Below, piece after piece: positions 26,335 to 26,912 of a DNA stretch of 26,912 nucleotides. Position 1 is the first letter of the stretch. Every line of letters starts with the position of its first letter. The stretch comes from a virus. The notes below the pieces were generated by a model. The model did no database searches, was not told the DNA's origin, and worked only from the letters and a program-made list of their open reading frames with translations. The DNA lies in IMG/VR virus record IMGVR_UViG_3300020439_000061, positions 1-26,912 of that record; one strand, written 5' to 3'. The translations under genes were made by a program, and so were the position numbers.

Positions 26335-26631
26335 ATGCAAGGTTCTCTGCCCGATCGCAGCACCCTGTCTGTCAAGGATGCTGCTGCTCTCGCCCCTTTC
26401 TTCAATGCTCAACGCCCTCACGGTGCCATTCCTACCCGCCAGGAACTCCGTGCGCGTGGTTTGCAGTCTAAAAAGCGTGAAGACTCTCTCAAGAACGTCT
26501 GTGACGCTTACAATGCTGTCTATCCTGGCAGTCTTGACTTCAGTGTAGTTGAACAGGCACGAAAGCGTAAGGCAGCAGAAGCAAAGGCAGAAAAACAACG
26601 TCTCAAGGAGGCAGCATGTACGAAGAACTAA
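26335..26631 (+). CDS. Hypothetical small basic protein, first early gene (98 aa)
   Basis: Not recognised. In-frame TTG (26281) and ATG (26305) codons lie upstream, but the first coincides with the -35 box and the second sits in the -10 box at 26304-26309, so a transcript from this promoter would start after both. I therefore chose the ATG at 26335. No clear ribosome site is seen before it. The N-terminal half has LSVKDAAALAPFF and IPTRQELRARGL, and the C-terminus is a Lys/Ala/Glu-rich helix (ARKRKAAEAKAEKQRLKEA). Codons are richer in C (CGC, GCC, CTC) than in the late genes. The end overlaps the next gene by 16 bases. Confidence 0.6.
   Translation: MQGSLPDRSTLSVKDAAALAPFFNAQRPHGAIPTRQELRARGLQSKKREDSLKNVCDAYNAVYPGSLDFSVVEQARKRKAAEAKAEKQRLKEAACTKN
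26605..26611 (+). promoter_or_regulatory. Strong ribosome binding site for the 26616 gene
   Basis: AAGGAGG, 4 bases before the ATG at 26616. It is the best ribosome site in the window and decides the start of a 59-residue gene. Confidence 0.75.
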
Positions 26632-26795
26632 ATTGTTTTGAAGAGGCACTCAAACACTTCGGCACCAGAGTAGAGATTATTACTGCTATGGAAATGGCAC
26701 GTAAGATCTCTCCCGAAGATGCCTATCAAATGATCAAAGATGAAATGAAAGATGTGAAAAAGTGCCGTAAACTGTTCAATCAGGAGAAATGCTAA
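26616..26795 (+). CDS. Hypothetical small protein (59 aa)
   Basis: Not recognised. It is a short, helical, charged protein beginning MYEELNCFEEALKHFG and ending LFNQEKC, with three cysteines (7, 50, 59). A very good ribosome site precedes it, it overlaps the previous gene by 16 bases, and its TAA overlaps the next ATG (TAATG). The strong translation signals make it very likely real despite its length. Small early proteins of T4-like phages often act on host functions, but nothing in the sequence says which. Confidence 0.7.
   Translation: MYEELNCFEEALKHFGTRVEIITAMEMARKISPEDAYQMIKDEMKDVKKCRKLFNQEKC
26782..26786 (+). promoter_or_regulatory. Ribosome binding site for the 26795 gene
   Basis: AGGAG, 8 bases before the ATG at 26795 and inside the previous gene. 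It supports translation of the next, edge-truncated gene. Confidence 0.55.
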
Positions 26796-26912
26796 TGTCC
26801 CAGTCCGAACCACGACAACGCGACCCACAAGATCCACTCTACGATCCCAATGATAAGTGGAATGAATACAAGGTAGACTTCCACGCTAACGAATATCACG
26901 CACCTGATGAGT
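26795..26912 (+). CDS. Hypothetical protein, cut by the right edge
   Basis: The frame opens at an ATG overlapping the previous stop and runs without a stop to the window end (39 codons). The visible part is very hydrophilic, with a repeat-like D-P-x-D-P-x-Y-D-P-N-D segment (residues 10-20) followed by KWNEYKVDFHANEYH. No function can be assigned from this fragment. Confidence 0.55.
   Translation, partial: MSQSEPRQRDPQDPLYDPNDKWNEYKVDFHANEYHAPDE

Noticed and set aside
1-26912. tRNA genes, CRISPR arrays, insertion sequences or attachment sites
   Set aside because: No cloverleaf, direct-repeat/spacer pattern, transposase or inverted terminal repeats were seen. The only gaps over 30 bases are 18882-18918 and 26285-26334, both described above.

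Overview
The window is a piece of a lytic T4-like marine cyanophage genome (a cyanomyovirus of Synechococcus or Prochlorococcus). The host assignment is an inference. It rests on densely packed same-strand genes, a giant fibre-like virion gene followed by tail-collar-domain genes, glycine-rich/Ig-like adhesin genes, several 2-oxoglutarate/Fe(II) oxygenase genes in the structural region, a T4-type late promoter motif, and moderate G+C. All supported genes are on the + strand. I saw no tRNA, rRNA, IS element or CRISPR array.

Layout. (1) 1-10146: one enormous fibre-like virion protein, open at the left edge. It carries an N-terminal array of ~125-residue repeats with paired cysteines, a large domain that appears to be inserted inside one repeat, a long beta-structured middle, beta-solenoid-like repeats, and a C-terminal cap. 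(2) 10150-13361: two tail-collar proteins with paired His-x-His motifs. (3) 13364-18881: three adhesin-like genes with different N-terminal heads (two glycine-rich, one a mosaic of bacterial surface-protein motifs), shared Ig-like repeats, and a common ~65-residue C-terminal module. Parts of that module are identical in DNA between the first two genes. (4) 18882-22164: a T4-type late promoter motif and a third, 1081-residue collar protein with its own Ig-like repeat array and two His-x-His motifs. (5) 22167-24975: three dissimilar 2OG-Fe(II) oxygenases, with a protein containing a tail-assembly-chaperone-like motif between the first and second. (6) 24972-26284: two unrecognised genes joined by ATGA overlaps. 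(7) From 26281: a near-consensus sigma70 promoter overlaps the last stop codon and starts a different, probably early, unit of small genes (98 aa, 59 aa, and one cut by the right edge).

Most junctions in the late block are 1-4 base stop/start overlaps or gaps of 2-5 bases, so the genes are probably co-transcribed and translationally coupled. A reasonable reading is that this locus builds the distal receptor-binding part of the tail. The giant protein and collar proteins give fibre shafts and iron- or zinc-binding tips, the adhesin cassettes give exchangeable host-recognition heads, and the chaperone-like protein and oxygenases may fold or hydroxylate them. The last point is a hypothesis; the family identities are much firmer.
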